From contig JAURLB010000142.1 of NCBI GenBank assembly GCA_030831445.1, positions 1-5,974 of the forward strand: 5,974 nucleotides of DNA, in the 5' to 3' direction. How positions within the stretch are numbered: the first letter of the stretch is position 1; each line of letters begins with the position of its first letter. The notes beneath the pieces were generated by a model. It worked only from the letters and a program-made list of their open reading frames with translations. It made no database searches and had not been told where the DNA came from. Below are positions 1 through 5,974 of this stretch, piece by piece. Both the position numbers and the translations under genes were made by a program. The DNA comes from Candidatus Nanopelagicales bacterium (lineage in GTDB: Bacteria; Actinomycetota; Actinomycetes; S36-B12; UBA5976).

Positions 1-548
1 AATCGTGGGTGATCACCATGGACAACGACACCTATATTGGTGATCTACATGGCTTCGTCGGGCAACTTGCGCCCGAAATTCAGTCAAACGTGATCGTCCG
101 ACTGCATCATCATTCGGCTTTATATGACGCTAGCCATTCCGAGCGGTGGAGAAGTTTTGATCCAGATATTGCCCTTGATGAAGGTGAATCCTCAATTGAC
201 GAGTTGAGGAAACATAGCCGGATTGCTGTGTGCACGACATTGGGTACGTCCGAGATTGAACAGTTTGGAAGAAACTTTCCAACGATGCTGATGCTTGATC
301 CTTTGACCCATCCAATTCGCAGAGATTGTCAGGATTTTTTTTCAATGATGAAGAAGGTGGGTTTACTGCACGAGTCGCCTCAGGACGCGGCGTTATATCT
401 AGGAAATATCTGGAATGATACCGACAAGTGGTGGAATCAAGACGATGTGCAGGCGGTAGTTAAGCAGTATTTGGCTCGGTTTGGCAGGGAGAGTGATCGT
501 CCGTTACGCGAAATTCGAAAAACACTGATTTCAATATGTCGGACTTAG
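1..548 (+). CDS. LIC12162-family putative transferase, C-terminal fragment
   Basis: The reading frame is open to the left edge (first full codon at 3), so this is the 3' part of a longer gene; full-length family members are roughly 550-600 residues and about 180 are seen here. The fragment matches the C-terminal half of the LIC12162-type putative transferases found in surface-polysaccharide loci. Visible marks are an IVRLH strand, an SERW segment followed by DPDIALDEG, then AVCTTLGTSE, the NFPTMLMLDP strand and GLLHESPQDAA, and finally an IWNDTDKWW motif before a closing helix. In this family these segments form the second, nucleotide-sugar-binding-like lobe of a GT-B-like fold; donor and acceptor are unknown. 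No signal peptide or membrane segment is visible. The internal GTG at 9 and ATG at 18 are unlikely to be the true start because the homologous domain extends further upstream. The family assignment rests on recalled motif pattern, not a search. Confidence 0.75.
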   Translation, partial: SWVITMDNDTYIGDLHGFVGQLAPEIQSNVIVRLHHHSALYDASHSERWRSFDPDIALDEGESSIDELRKHSRIAVCTTLGTSEIEQFGRNFPTMLMLDPLTHPIRRDCQDFFSMMKKVGLLHESPQDAALYLGNIWNDTDKWWNQDDVQAVVKQYLARFGRESDRPLREIRKTLISICRT

Positions 549-744
549 CGCACAATAATTCGCAGCAACAGTGGGTATTTGCAAATAAGTGATAGTCAAC
601 CCTTGTGATACTAAGTCTGAGACAACCTTTGGATGGTTTTCAGATATCATCGTATTTTCGACTTACAAAATAGGCTATTGGGGCAATTAGTTCTCACCTA
701 ATTAACTCAACTTGGGTTGGCTTTGATTATGTCAAAAAGGGATT
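549..744. other. Intergenic gap, probable promoter region of the oxidoreductase gene
   Basis: This is the only sizeable non-coding stretch in the window (196 bases). It is AT-rich. No strong GC-rich hairpin with a T tract follows the transferase stop, so no clear terminator can be named. A possible extended -10 element, TGTGATACT at 604-612, has no convincing -35 partner. Two 6-base inverted repeats are present: TATTTT/AAAATA at 653-658 and 667-672, and AATTAG/CTAATT at 685-690 and 698-703. Both are short and AT-only or nearly so, and could be chance. The gap ends in a 12-base direct repeat that surrounds the next start codon. Confidence 0.4.
685..703. repeat. Short inverted repeat AATTAG-N7-CTAATT
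   Basis: A perfect 6-base inverted repeat with a 7-base centre lies about 40 bases before the oxidoreductase start. Its position would suit an operator, but a repeat this short in AT-rich DNA may arise by chance. No second copy is seen in the gap. Confidence 0.25.
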
Positions 745-752
745 ATGTCAAA
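725..752 (+). repeat. 12-base direct repeat around the oxidoreductase start codon
   Basis: GATTATGTCAAA occurs at 725-736 and again at 741-752 (period 16). Each copy contains an ATG. The second ATG (745) starts the oxidoreductase gene; the first (729) opens a mini-ORF in another frame, MSKRDYVK, ending in TAA at 753-755, so the mini-ORF overlaps the true start. The only Shine-Dalgarno-like purine run, AAAAAGGGA at 734-742, lies between the copies and only 2-4 bases from the ATG at 745, which is unusually close. The repeat is seen directly; any role in translation control is inference. Confidence 0.6.
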
Positions 753-2169
753 TAACGGTAAACAAGTTTTGGTAATTGGTGCTGGGCCAGCTGGGCTGAC
801 TGCTGCATACGAGCTCCGTCGCAAAGGAGAATCATGCATCATTATTGAAGCCGATGATGTCGTTGGGGGAATATCTAGAACCGTCGTAAGAAATGGATGG
901 CGTTTTGATATCGGTGGCCATAGATTTTTTACAAAGGTTCCCCGAGTTGAAGCCTTTTGGCATGAGGTATTAGAGGACGAGCGTTTTCTACTTAGGCCCC
1001 GAATGAGCAGAATTTTCTATCGGGGGAAATTCTTTGATTATCCTCTAAAGGCCTCAAACGCTTTAGGTAATTTGGGCGTTATTGAAGCCATTCGATGCGT
1101 ACTTTCCTACGTGTGGGTGCGAATGCGACCACCCAAAGACCTCACGACATTTGAAGGGTGGGTCGCTTCTAGGTTTGGTTGGCGTCTTTACCGGATTTTC
1201 TTTAAAACGTACACGGAGAAGGTTTGGGGCGTTCCAGCGCATGAGATTCAGGCTGATTGGGCTGCACAAAGAATTAAGAACCTTTCGCTGTTTAAGGCGG
1301 TGATGAACGCAGTTCTGCCGAAACGAGGATCCACAGAAATCACGTCGTTGATCGATCGATTTCAATATCCTGCGTTGGGACCAGGAATGTTGTGGGAGGA
1401 GTGCGCAAAACTGGTAACTGAATCCGGTTCAACTATTGAATTCAAATCAAGAGTGTGCGAGATTCGAAACATTGGGAATCGGTTGATGTCGGTTGAGTAT
1501 TTATCAAAATCTGGCGAACGGACCTCAGTTGAGGTCAAAGCCGTTGTTTCATCAATGCCCCTACCGGATTTGATTCGGGCGATAAGCCCAGCTGTTCCAA
1601 ATGATGTTTTAGAGGCTGCGAATGGATTAATCCATAGAGACTTTATGACTATTGCTTTAGTTTTGCCAGATGTAAGTATCTTCCCCGATAATTGGATTTA
1701 CATCCATGATCCATCAGTAAATGTTGGTCGGATTCAGAATTTTCGGTCGTGGTCGCCATTCATGGTGAAAGATGGATTTACTTGCTTGGGTCTGGAGTAT
1801 TTCGTAAACAAGGGTGACGAACTTTGGGAGATGGCCGACAAAGACCTAATTGATCTTGGCATCAAGGAACTTGCTTCACTAAACATTGTTGATACAACTA
1901 CGATCATCGAAGGGCACGTTGTTCGAATGCCCAAGGCGTACCCCATGTATGACGCTGGCTACCAGAAAAATGTAGATCTCATTCGGAATTGGTTGTCTGC
2001 CAACCTGCCAGATGTATATCCAGTTGGTAGGAATGGTATGCATCGTTACAACAATCAAGATCATTCGATGTTGACTGCAATGCTGGCCGTTGAGAACATG
2101 TATGGTGCGCAAAACGATATTTGGTCTGTGAACGTTGATGATGATTACCATGAGGAAAAAAAGGATTGA
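745..2169 (+). CDS. FAD-dependent oxidoreductase, UDP-galactopyranose mutase-like (amine oxidase superfamily)
   Basis: This 474-residue protein is predicted to be a cytosolic flavoprotein. Its Rossmann-type FAD site starts the protein: VIGAGPAGL at residues 10-18, then E35 at the end of the second strand for the FAD ribose, the GG at 41-42 and the GGHRFF motif at 57-62. The C-terminal flavin motif is GRNG (428-431) followed by YNNQDHSM. It ends with a VNVDDDYHEE-like tail that I recall as typical of the family, so the gene appears complete. This group resembles UDP-galactopyranose mutase and protoporphyrinogen oxidase-like proteins and is often found in surface-polysaccharide loci; its substrate here is not known, and I do not claim true mutase activity. 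The ATG at 745 is chosen because the FAD fold begins within ten residues, although the ribosome site is poorly spaced. The 3' end overlaps the next gene, suggesting translational coupling. Confidence 0.85.
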   Translation: MSNNGKQVLVIGAGPAGLTAAYELRRKGESCIIIEADDVVGGISRTVVRNGWRFDIGGHRFFTKVPRVEAFWHEVLEDERFLLRPRMSRIFYRGKFFDYPLKASNALGNLGVIEAIRCVLSYVWVRMRPPKDLTTFEGWVASRFGWRLYRIFFKTYTEKVWGVPAHEIQADWAAQRIKNLSLFKAVMNAVLPKRGSTEITSLIDRFQYPALGPGMLWEECAKLVTESGSTIEFKSRVCEIRNIGNRLMSVEYLSKSGERTSVEVKAVVSSMPLPDLIRAISPAVPNDVLEAANGLIHRDFMTIALVLPDVSIFPDNWIYIHDPSVNVGRIQNFRSWSPFMVKDGFTCLGLEYFVNKGDELWEMADKDLIDLGIKELASLNIVDTTTIIEGHVVRMPKAYPMYDAGYQKNVDLIRNWLSANLPDVYPVGRNGMHRYNNQDHSMLTAMLAVENMYGAQNDIWSVNVDDDYHEEKKD

Positions 2170-4159
2170 TACTTCGGTGAATGGTGAGATAACTGGAAAG
2201 TCATCTCGAGAACAAGCATTTGACGGTCGATACATGTTTGTGTTTGTCACACTCATTCCTGTTTTGTTTTGGTTGTTAATAGCCATTTTCCCTGCGGACA
2301 AGAGAGAATCAATTGAGCTCGCCGTGCCTATAGCGGCAATGGTTTTGTCGATTTGGGCAGGATCGTTTATCAAAGCGGGCAGTAGGGAATTGTCCCAACG
2401 GGCTCAACTGTTCTTGATCGTTTTGACAACATTGGGTGTCGCATTCCAGTCTGCAATCTCTGGGAAAGGCAAGTTCCCCTACCTTTGGAATGGTTTTGGT
2501 GTCAAGTTAATTGTTAGCGCATTGCTGGCGACAGCGTTGCTTACTACGCGGTATCCGTATCAAATATTGACAGCTATCCGAGATAGATCATTGTTAGAAA
2601 AATTTCTCTCGGCAGTGGGTCTGTTCATCTTCGCATTTGTCTACTTACCAGCGTTTATTCAACCTTCGTGGGGAATCATAAACATTGGCGACGCTACCCA
2701 CCAGGTGTTGGAGGAAATCTCAGGCCCAATTGTGGGAAATTTCCCTGGAGTCAATGCTGTCTCCACTTATACAACGATATTGGGCGTTCCCTTGACGTTG
2801 TTGCGGCTATTCAACTTAGGAAACCAAACGCAAATGTCTTTGGTATTGGTCTGGGTCAACCTACTCGTTTTGGCTGCACCGGTATTCATGGTTCTGACTT
2901 TTCGACTCATCAGTAAGTCGAAGAACTGGTTCTGGTCGACAATGATCGTTGTTCCAATTCTGATGGTGTCGGGTAGTTGGTCTGCTGCATCATCAAATAC
3001 TGAATCACTTTCAATGATTCCTGGGCGCACATTGTTACCGATAGTTCTTGGATTCTTTCTCGTGCGGGCCGTGAGATTGGATGACTGGAAAGGCAACATG
3101 CGTGCTGCTGCTTTTCTCGGAATTCTTGGTGTAATCGTTGCGATGAACAACATTGAGTTTGGCGTGCCGGCGCTCGGTGCCATGGTGGTGGTTTCTTTGA
3201 TTCTGGCTCTTCAATTGCAGGGAGCAGTTCGATTCGTCTGCTATTTAGTTACGGGTGCAGCTGCTGGTTTTCTGCTTTATGTTGGTTATTCCCTGTCGAT
3301 TGATGGGCCGTATGATCTTGACTTCAGAATTGGTTCGTACGCGGGAAAACCATATTCCCCAGCGGAACTATTTCCAATCCTCAGTCTGCACAATGTGCTT
3401 CTTGCTCTTTTCGGATCCGCAATTGCATCGGGGATTATTCGATTACGGAATATCAATTTAGGAAACAAAACTGATGGTTTAGTCGCTGCAGTATGTGCGT
3501 TGTATTTTGGGATCTGGGGGTTTGCTTCATTCCCATATTGTTCCTACCGCTGTGTAGATGGACTGTATATGTCGACTCAGGTATACCTGATTCCATCAAT
3601 CATGTGTGGAGCTGCCCTGTGTGTTTTGCAATTACCAAAGCTAGAGGTGTTGCGAAATGAAAGCCTTTGGGAAAGAATGAGCCACACCCCCTATTTCTTT
3701 TTTGCTTCGTTTGCTTTGGTATCGGTCTTGCAAGCTCCCAATCCAATGGATGAGTGGAATCGCGTTTTAAACCGAGCCGGAAACGAACAGTGGGCATCAG
3801 ATCCACTCCGAGGTCCAGCCGACCAATGGAATATTGAAGAAATTGACTGGATTAGACCCATTGAGATATCTGATCTTGCACGGAAGGTTAATAGCAACGA
3901 CATTGGATATTTTGGTTATATGGGTAACTCTGTTGAGTTGGCAACAGGGTTGAATAACCTGACACGGATTAACAGCGGAGAGGTTCTGCTCATTAAGGGA
4001 ACGAATCGTCTGAACGAATTGGCATGTGTTGGGGTAGATGAAACAAGACCAAAATTTGTTGTTGTTTACGGAATCGAGTTTATTTGCGAAGGTTATTCAC
4101 CATTTGACCAAGTAACTTCATCGGTTCCTGGCCTGGGCGTTTATATAAGAAATGGTTAA
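2150..4159 (+). CDS. Large polytopic membrane protein, GT-C-like architecture, function unknown
   Basis: About 669 residues; I do not recognise the family. A short basic N-terminus (MRKKR) leads into a hydrophobic stretch at ~29-47. Further membrane-like segments lie at about 57-75, 86-103, 117-133, 153-171, 229-252, 260-276, 293-307, 319-332, 337-356, 360-380, 410-429, 442-460, 475-494 and 513-528. After segment five comes a polar loop with DATH (D181, H184), a nearby EE pair and SGPIVGNFPG. Loops with acidic and histidine residues near the first segments are typical of GT-C glycosyltransferases, so a sugar transferase or polymerase using a polyprenyl-linked donor is a reasonable guess. A ~140-residue C-terminal domain, probably outside the membrane, has two cysteines near 626 and 646; a CxxxC pair lies at 464/468. 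The start is uncertain: TTG 2135, ATG 2138, 2141 or 2150, or GTG 2177, which has AAGGA 11 bases upstream. It overlaps the oxidoreductase gene unless 2177 is used. Confidence 0.8.
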   Translation: MRKKRIDTSVNGEITGKSSREQAFDGRYMFVFVTLIPVLFWLLIAIFPADKRESIELAVPIAAMVLSIWAGSFIKAGSRELSQRAQLFLIVLTTLGVAFQSAISGKGKFPYLWNGFGVKLIVSALLATALLTTRYPYQILTAIRDRSLLEKFLSAVGLFIFAFVYLPAFIQPSWGIINIGDATHQVLEEISGPIVGNFPGVNAVSTYTTILGVPLTLLRLFNLGNQTQMSLVLVWVNLLVLAAPVFMVLTFRLISKSKNWFWSTMIVVPILMVSGSWSAASSNTESLSMIPGRTLLPIVLGFFLVRAVRLDDWKGNMRAAAFLGILGVIVAMNNIEFGVPALGAMVVVSLILALQLQGAVRFVCYLVTGAAAGFLLYVGYSLSIDGPYDLDFRIGSYAGKPYSPAELFPILSLHNVLLALFGSAIASGIIRLRNINLGNKTDGLVAAVCALYFGIWGFASFPYCSYRCVDGLYMSTQVYLIPSIMCGAALCVLQLPKLEVLRNESLWERMSHTPYFFFASFALVSVLQAPNPMDEWNRVLNRAGNEQWASDPLRGPADQWNIEEIDWIRPIEISDLARKVNSNDIGYFGYMGNSVELATGLNNLTRINSGEVLLIKGTNRLNELACVGVDETRPKFVVVYGIEFICEGYSPFDQVTSSVPGLGVYIRNG

Positions 4160-4165
4160 GTTGCA

Positions 4166-5194
4166 TTAAGACAATTTTCGGACCAGATCTAAAATTCCGC
4201 CTCGTGCAACACGGTTATGGGCAGAAGTCGATTGATCCGAAGTAATTAGTTTGTTCTTTTTGTAGTGGTTGTATGCCTCTAACAACATGTCGTTGTTTGT
4301 CAATTTTGGCTGCCAGCCCGCATCATGTTTTAACTTTGTGATGTCAAATTCAAATGAACTTGCAATCATTCGATATTGATAAGGCCCTAATGGAGATAGA
4401 CGAAGAACATGAAGAATGCGAAGCAAGAAGATTGTTAAACCGCGTGGCAAGTGGACCAACCTTGCACCAGAGTCTGCTTGATTGATTACATGTTGATACG
4501 AATCTGCCATAGTCGGAACATCTGAAGACCCGACGTTGTAGGTCCCAGAAAGCTGTTTCTCAAGGGCCAACAAAATTGCCCGGCAGTAGTCGAGGGCATA
4601 AACAAATTGGTATCGATTCCTCCCTCCGCCAACGATGTATACCCGTCTGCCTTCTTCGATGAATTGGAACAGAATACCGAGCAAGCCAAGACGACCTGCG
4701 GAAACAATTGTTGGTGAACGAAAAATTGTGGTGTCCATACGGGAATTAAATGATTGGACAATCTTTTCACCTTCCCATTTAGACCGACCATATATCTCAA
4801 TTGGGTTTGGCGGCTCAGCTTCTGTGACGGGGTGATCAAACTCTTCTGCCCACAGGCAGTTGCTCGATAAGAAAACTAGTGAACCGCATCCCGCCTCGAT
4901 GGCAGTTTCACAAACGATCTTTGTTCCTTCTACGTTCGATGTCCATAATTCATCTTCGCCGGGCCGTTCATGAGCAAGAATCGCCGCCGCGTGGACTACT
5001 GCATTTGGTCGTATCGACGCAAACACTTTTGAAAGCTCGAATTTATCTCGTATGTCAGCTTGGGAAAAGCCGTACGAGGTTTTTTGGCGCTGAGGCAATA
5101 TGTCAACGCCATGAACAGTGTGTCCAGATTCAGTTAGGAATTTGCAGAGTATTTCTCCAAAGAAACCCGATGCACCAGAAACAAGGATGTTCAT
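4166..5194 (-). CDS. NAD-dependent epimerase/dehydratase (extended SDR family)
   Basis: A 342-residue extended short-chain dehydrogenase/reductase, predicted cytosolic, of the type that epimerises or dehydrates nucleotide sugars. Visible marks are the NAD-binding GASGFFG at 7-13, D31 at the end of the second strand (favouring NAD over NADP), ADIRD at 46-50, the VVHAAA segment at 67-71, SS at 110-111 and the catalytic YGRSK (Y135, K139). QFVYALDYCRAILLAL at 196-211 is the usual late motif of sugar epimerases. The C-terminal part (about 255-342) includes a hydrophobic stretch and GWQPKLTNNDMLLEAY, and looks complete. The ATG at 5192-5194 has AGGA eight bases upstream on the minus strand. It follows the GNAT gene by 18 bases and is probably co-transcribed with it. 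The substrate cannot be told from sequence; a role in making a sugar for the nearby glycan genes is inferred from context. Confidence 0.88.
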   Translation of the reverse strand: MNILVSGASGFFGEILCKFLTESGHTVHGVDILPQRQKTSYGFSQADIRDKFELSKVFASIRPNAVVHAAAILAHERPGEDELWTSNVEGTKIVCETAIEAGCGSLVFLSSNCLWAEEFDHPVTEAEPPNPIEIYGRSKWEGEKIVQSFNSRMDTTIFRSPTIVSAGRLGLLGILFQFIEEGRRVYIVGGGRNRYQFVYALDYCRAILLALEKQLSGTYNVGSSDVPTMADSYQHVINQADSGARLVHLPRGLTIFLLRILHVLRLSPLGPYQYRMIASSFEFDITKLKHDAGWQPKLTNNDMLLEAYNHYKKNKLITSDQSTSAHNRVARGGILDLVRKLS

Positions 5195-5202
5195 GACTGA
5201 GA

Positions 5203-5206
5203 TCCT
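5203..5206 (-). promoter_or_regulatory. Ribosome binding site of the epimerase gene
   Basis: On the minus strand the 18 bases between the GNAT stop codon and the epimerase ATG contain AGGA, eight bases before the start. This supports the ATG at 5194 and independent initiation within a two-gene transcript. Confidence 0.55.
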
Positions 5207-5212
5207 AATTTG

Positions 5213-5710
5213 CTAAGAGTGTTTTGAAAGCATGGCAACTGAATAGTCCCCGCGAAAGTTGATTTGACCTACCTCGACAAAACCAATGGATTGATGAAAG
5301 CGCAGCGAACCCGGGTTGGGTGGCTCAAGGTTCACTTCGCAACACAGGGGGTATTCAAGCCTTGACTCCCGCATGAGTTGTTCGATGTGTTGATAGAGCA
5401 ACTTGCCGAAGCCCATACCTTGAGTTTGAGAGGTAAAGGCAATTCTGTCGAGGTAGACAAACTGCTCATAGCGTTCGCAAAACCAGAGGTAGTTGAGGCT
5501 GTCGTACGGGGCATTAGGCGCAAAGGTGATGCAGAAACCGACAAGTGTGTCGTGCTCAACGACAAGTGCGTGTAATGAGTGTTCAACCAAGTAGTGCAAC
5601 TTCTCGAGGGTCAGTTCACCAAGAGCAGGAACGTTGGAGTTATTGATCTCCAGTACTTTCAAAAAATCCGATGGCGCAATTGGTCGGATGATCGGTTGTG
5701 CATTACTCAT
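5213..5710 (-). CDS. GNAT family N-acetyltransferase (COG3818-like)
   Basis: A 165-residue single-domain GNAT protein that should transfer the acetyl group of acetyl-CoA to an amine; the acceptor is unknown. The core is easy to see: an N-terminal IRPIAPSDF opening (8-15), LDRIAF at 87-92, then the acetyl-CoA pyrophosphate loop QTQGMGFG at 95-102 followed by its helix, and a conserved CEVNLEPPNPGSLRFH segment at 124-139 leading to IGF. The YDSLNYLWF stretch at 69-77 and the NLEPPNP segment resemble the COG3818 group of small predicted acetyltransferases. The length is normal and no membrane segment is present. The start ATG (5708-5710) has no clear ribosome site on the minus strand, so translation may be leaderless or weakly initiated. 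It lies upstream of the epimerase gene in a probable operon and is divergent from msrA. Confidence 0.88.
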   Translation of the reverse strand: MSNAQPIIRPIAPSDFLKVLEINNSNVPALGELTLEKLHYLVEHSLHALVVEHDTLVGFCITFAPNAPYDSLNYLWFCERYEQFVYLDRIAFTSQTQGMGFGKLLYQHIEQLMRESRLEYPLCCEVNLEPPNPGSLRFHQSIGFVEVGQINFRGDYSVAMLSKHS

Positions 5711-5717
5711 AGGTAGG
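5711..5717 (+). promoter_or_regulatory. Ribosome binding site of msrA, inside a 14-base divergent gap
   Basis: AGGTAGG lies seven bases before the ATG at 5725 and sixteen before the in-frame ATG at 5734, so it favours 5725 as the start. It takes up half of the 14 bases separating the GNAT and msrA start codons. The promoters of both genes must therefore lie inside each other's 5' coding sequence; I could not identify convincing -10/-35 boxes for either. Confidence 0.5.
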
Positions 5718-5724
5718 ACTTAGC

Positions 5725-5974
5725 ATGACACGCATGAGTACACAATTGCCAAATGTCCCGCAGTCGGTTCTGTTTGGGATGGGCTGTTTCTGGGGCGCCG
5801 AAAGATTGTTGTGGCAGACAGACGGCGTCATTTCTACATCGGTCGGTTACGCAGGGGGACGCACTCAGAACCCAACGTATAAAGAAGTGTGCTATTTGGA
5901 TACGGGGCATGCGGAAGTTGTTTTTGTTGAATTTGACCAATCCCAAATCTCGTTTGTTGAACTGCTGAAAGTGT
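5725..5974 (+). CDS. msrA: Peptide methionine-S-sulfoxide reductase MsrA, N-terminal part (cut by window edge)
   Basis: The first 83 codons run off the right edge, out of roughly 160-220 residues in the family. MsrA reduces methionine-S-sulfoxide in proteins and free methionine in the cytosol, using thioredoxin. The catalytic motif GCFWGAE is at 20-26, with C21 as the attacking cysteine and F22/W23 forming the substrate pocket. GYAGG at 41-45, NPTYKEVC at 49-56 and TGHAEVV at 60-66 follow in the usual order; E64 corresponds to the glutamate that assists catalysis. The later tyrosine and any resolving cysteines lie outside the window. The start at 5725 is chosen for its ribosome site; 5734 is the alternative and would remove three residues. 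The family assignment is firm. It probably has no link with the glycan genes. Confidence 0.93.
   Translation, partial: MTRMSTQLPNVPQSVLFGMGCFWGAERLLWQTDGVISTSVGYAGGRTQNPTYKEVCYLDTGHAEVVFVEFDQSQISFVELLKV

Noticed and set aside
622..640. AACC/GGTT hairpin followed by TTT as a terminator of the transferase gene
   Set aside because: Only four base pairs with a seven-base loop and no real T tract; too weak to call.
1349..1361. Repeated ATCG palindrome (GATCGATCGAT)
   Set aside because: It is explained by ordinary codons inside the flavoprotein gene; a single short occurrence with no further copies around it.
1879..2373. 164-codon minus-strand ORF across the flavoprotein/membrane-protein junction
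   Set aside because: Opposite to two supported genes; the translation shows no domain and looks like an antisense shadow.
2767..3183. 138-codon minus-strand ORF within the membrane-protein gene
   Set aside because: Antisense to a continuous run of membrane segments; no family-like sequence.
4486..4839. 117-codon minus-strand ORF inside the epimerase gene
   Set aside because: It lies in another frame of a well-supported epimerase gene, has no recognisable domain and no ribosome site of note.
5707..5946. Minus-strand ORF opposite msrA
   Set aside because: The plus strand encodes the MsrA catalytic motifs in order, so the opposite frame is a shadow.

Overview
The window is bacterial DNA with six protein genes, two of them cut by the window edges. 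I see no rRNA or tRNA, no CRISPR array, no transposase and no IS ends. Composition is moderate: hand counts of sampled 60-base rows give about 37-52% GC over 745-5194 and about 43-58% after 5213. Genes are tightly packed, as in a small or streamlined genome. I cannot fix the phylum. Close homologue styles occur in Actinobacteria and other Gram-positive or aquatic lineages, but this is only an impression.

Left part, plus strand (1-4159): the last ~180 residues of an LIC12162-family putative transferase, a 196-base gap, then two overlapping genes. The first encodes an FAD-dependent oxidoreductase of the UDP-galactopyranose-mutase/amine-oxidase type. The second encodes a large polytopic membrane protein with about 13-15 hydrophobic segments, a polar loop carrying a DxxH motif and a C-terminal soluble domain. 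I do not recognise the second at family level, but its architecture resembles GT-C-type glycosyltransferases or polymerases of surface polysaccharides. All three fit a locus for surface glycan or lipid-linked sugar assembly.

Middle part, minus strand (4166-5710): a GNAT acetyltransferase followed 18 bases downstream by an NAD-dependent nucleotide-sugar epimerase/dehydratase, probably one transcript. This transcript runs head-on into the membrane-protein gene with only 6 bases between the two stop codons. The epimerase belongs functionally with the glycan genes. The GNAT looks like a general N-acetyltransferase of the COG3818 kind.

Right edge, plus strand (5725-end): the first 83 codons of msrA (peptide methionine-S-sulfoxide reductase), divergent from the GNAT gene with only 14 bases between start codons. 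GNAT and msrA look like ordinary housekeeping or stress genes, so the right edge of the glycan locus probably lies near 5200.

The least understood item is the membrane protein at 2150-4159. The most unusual local sequence features are a 12-base tandem duplication around the oxidoreductase start codon, which creates an overlapping 8-codon mini-ORF, and a run of seven A within the overlap of the oxidoreductase and membrane-protein genes.
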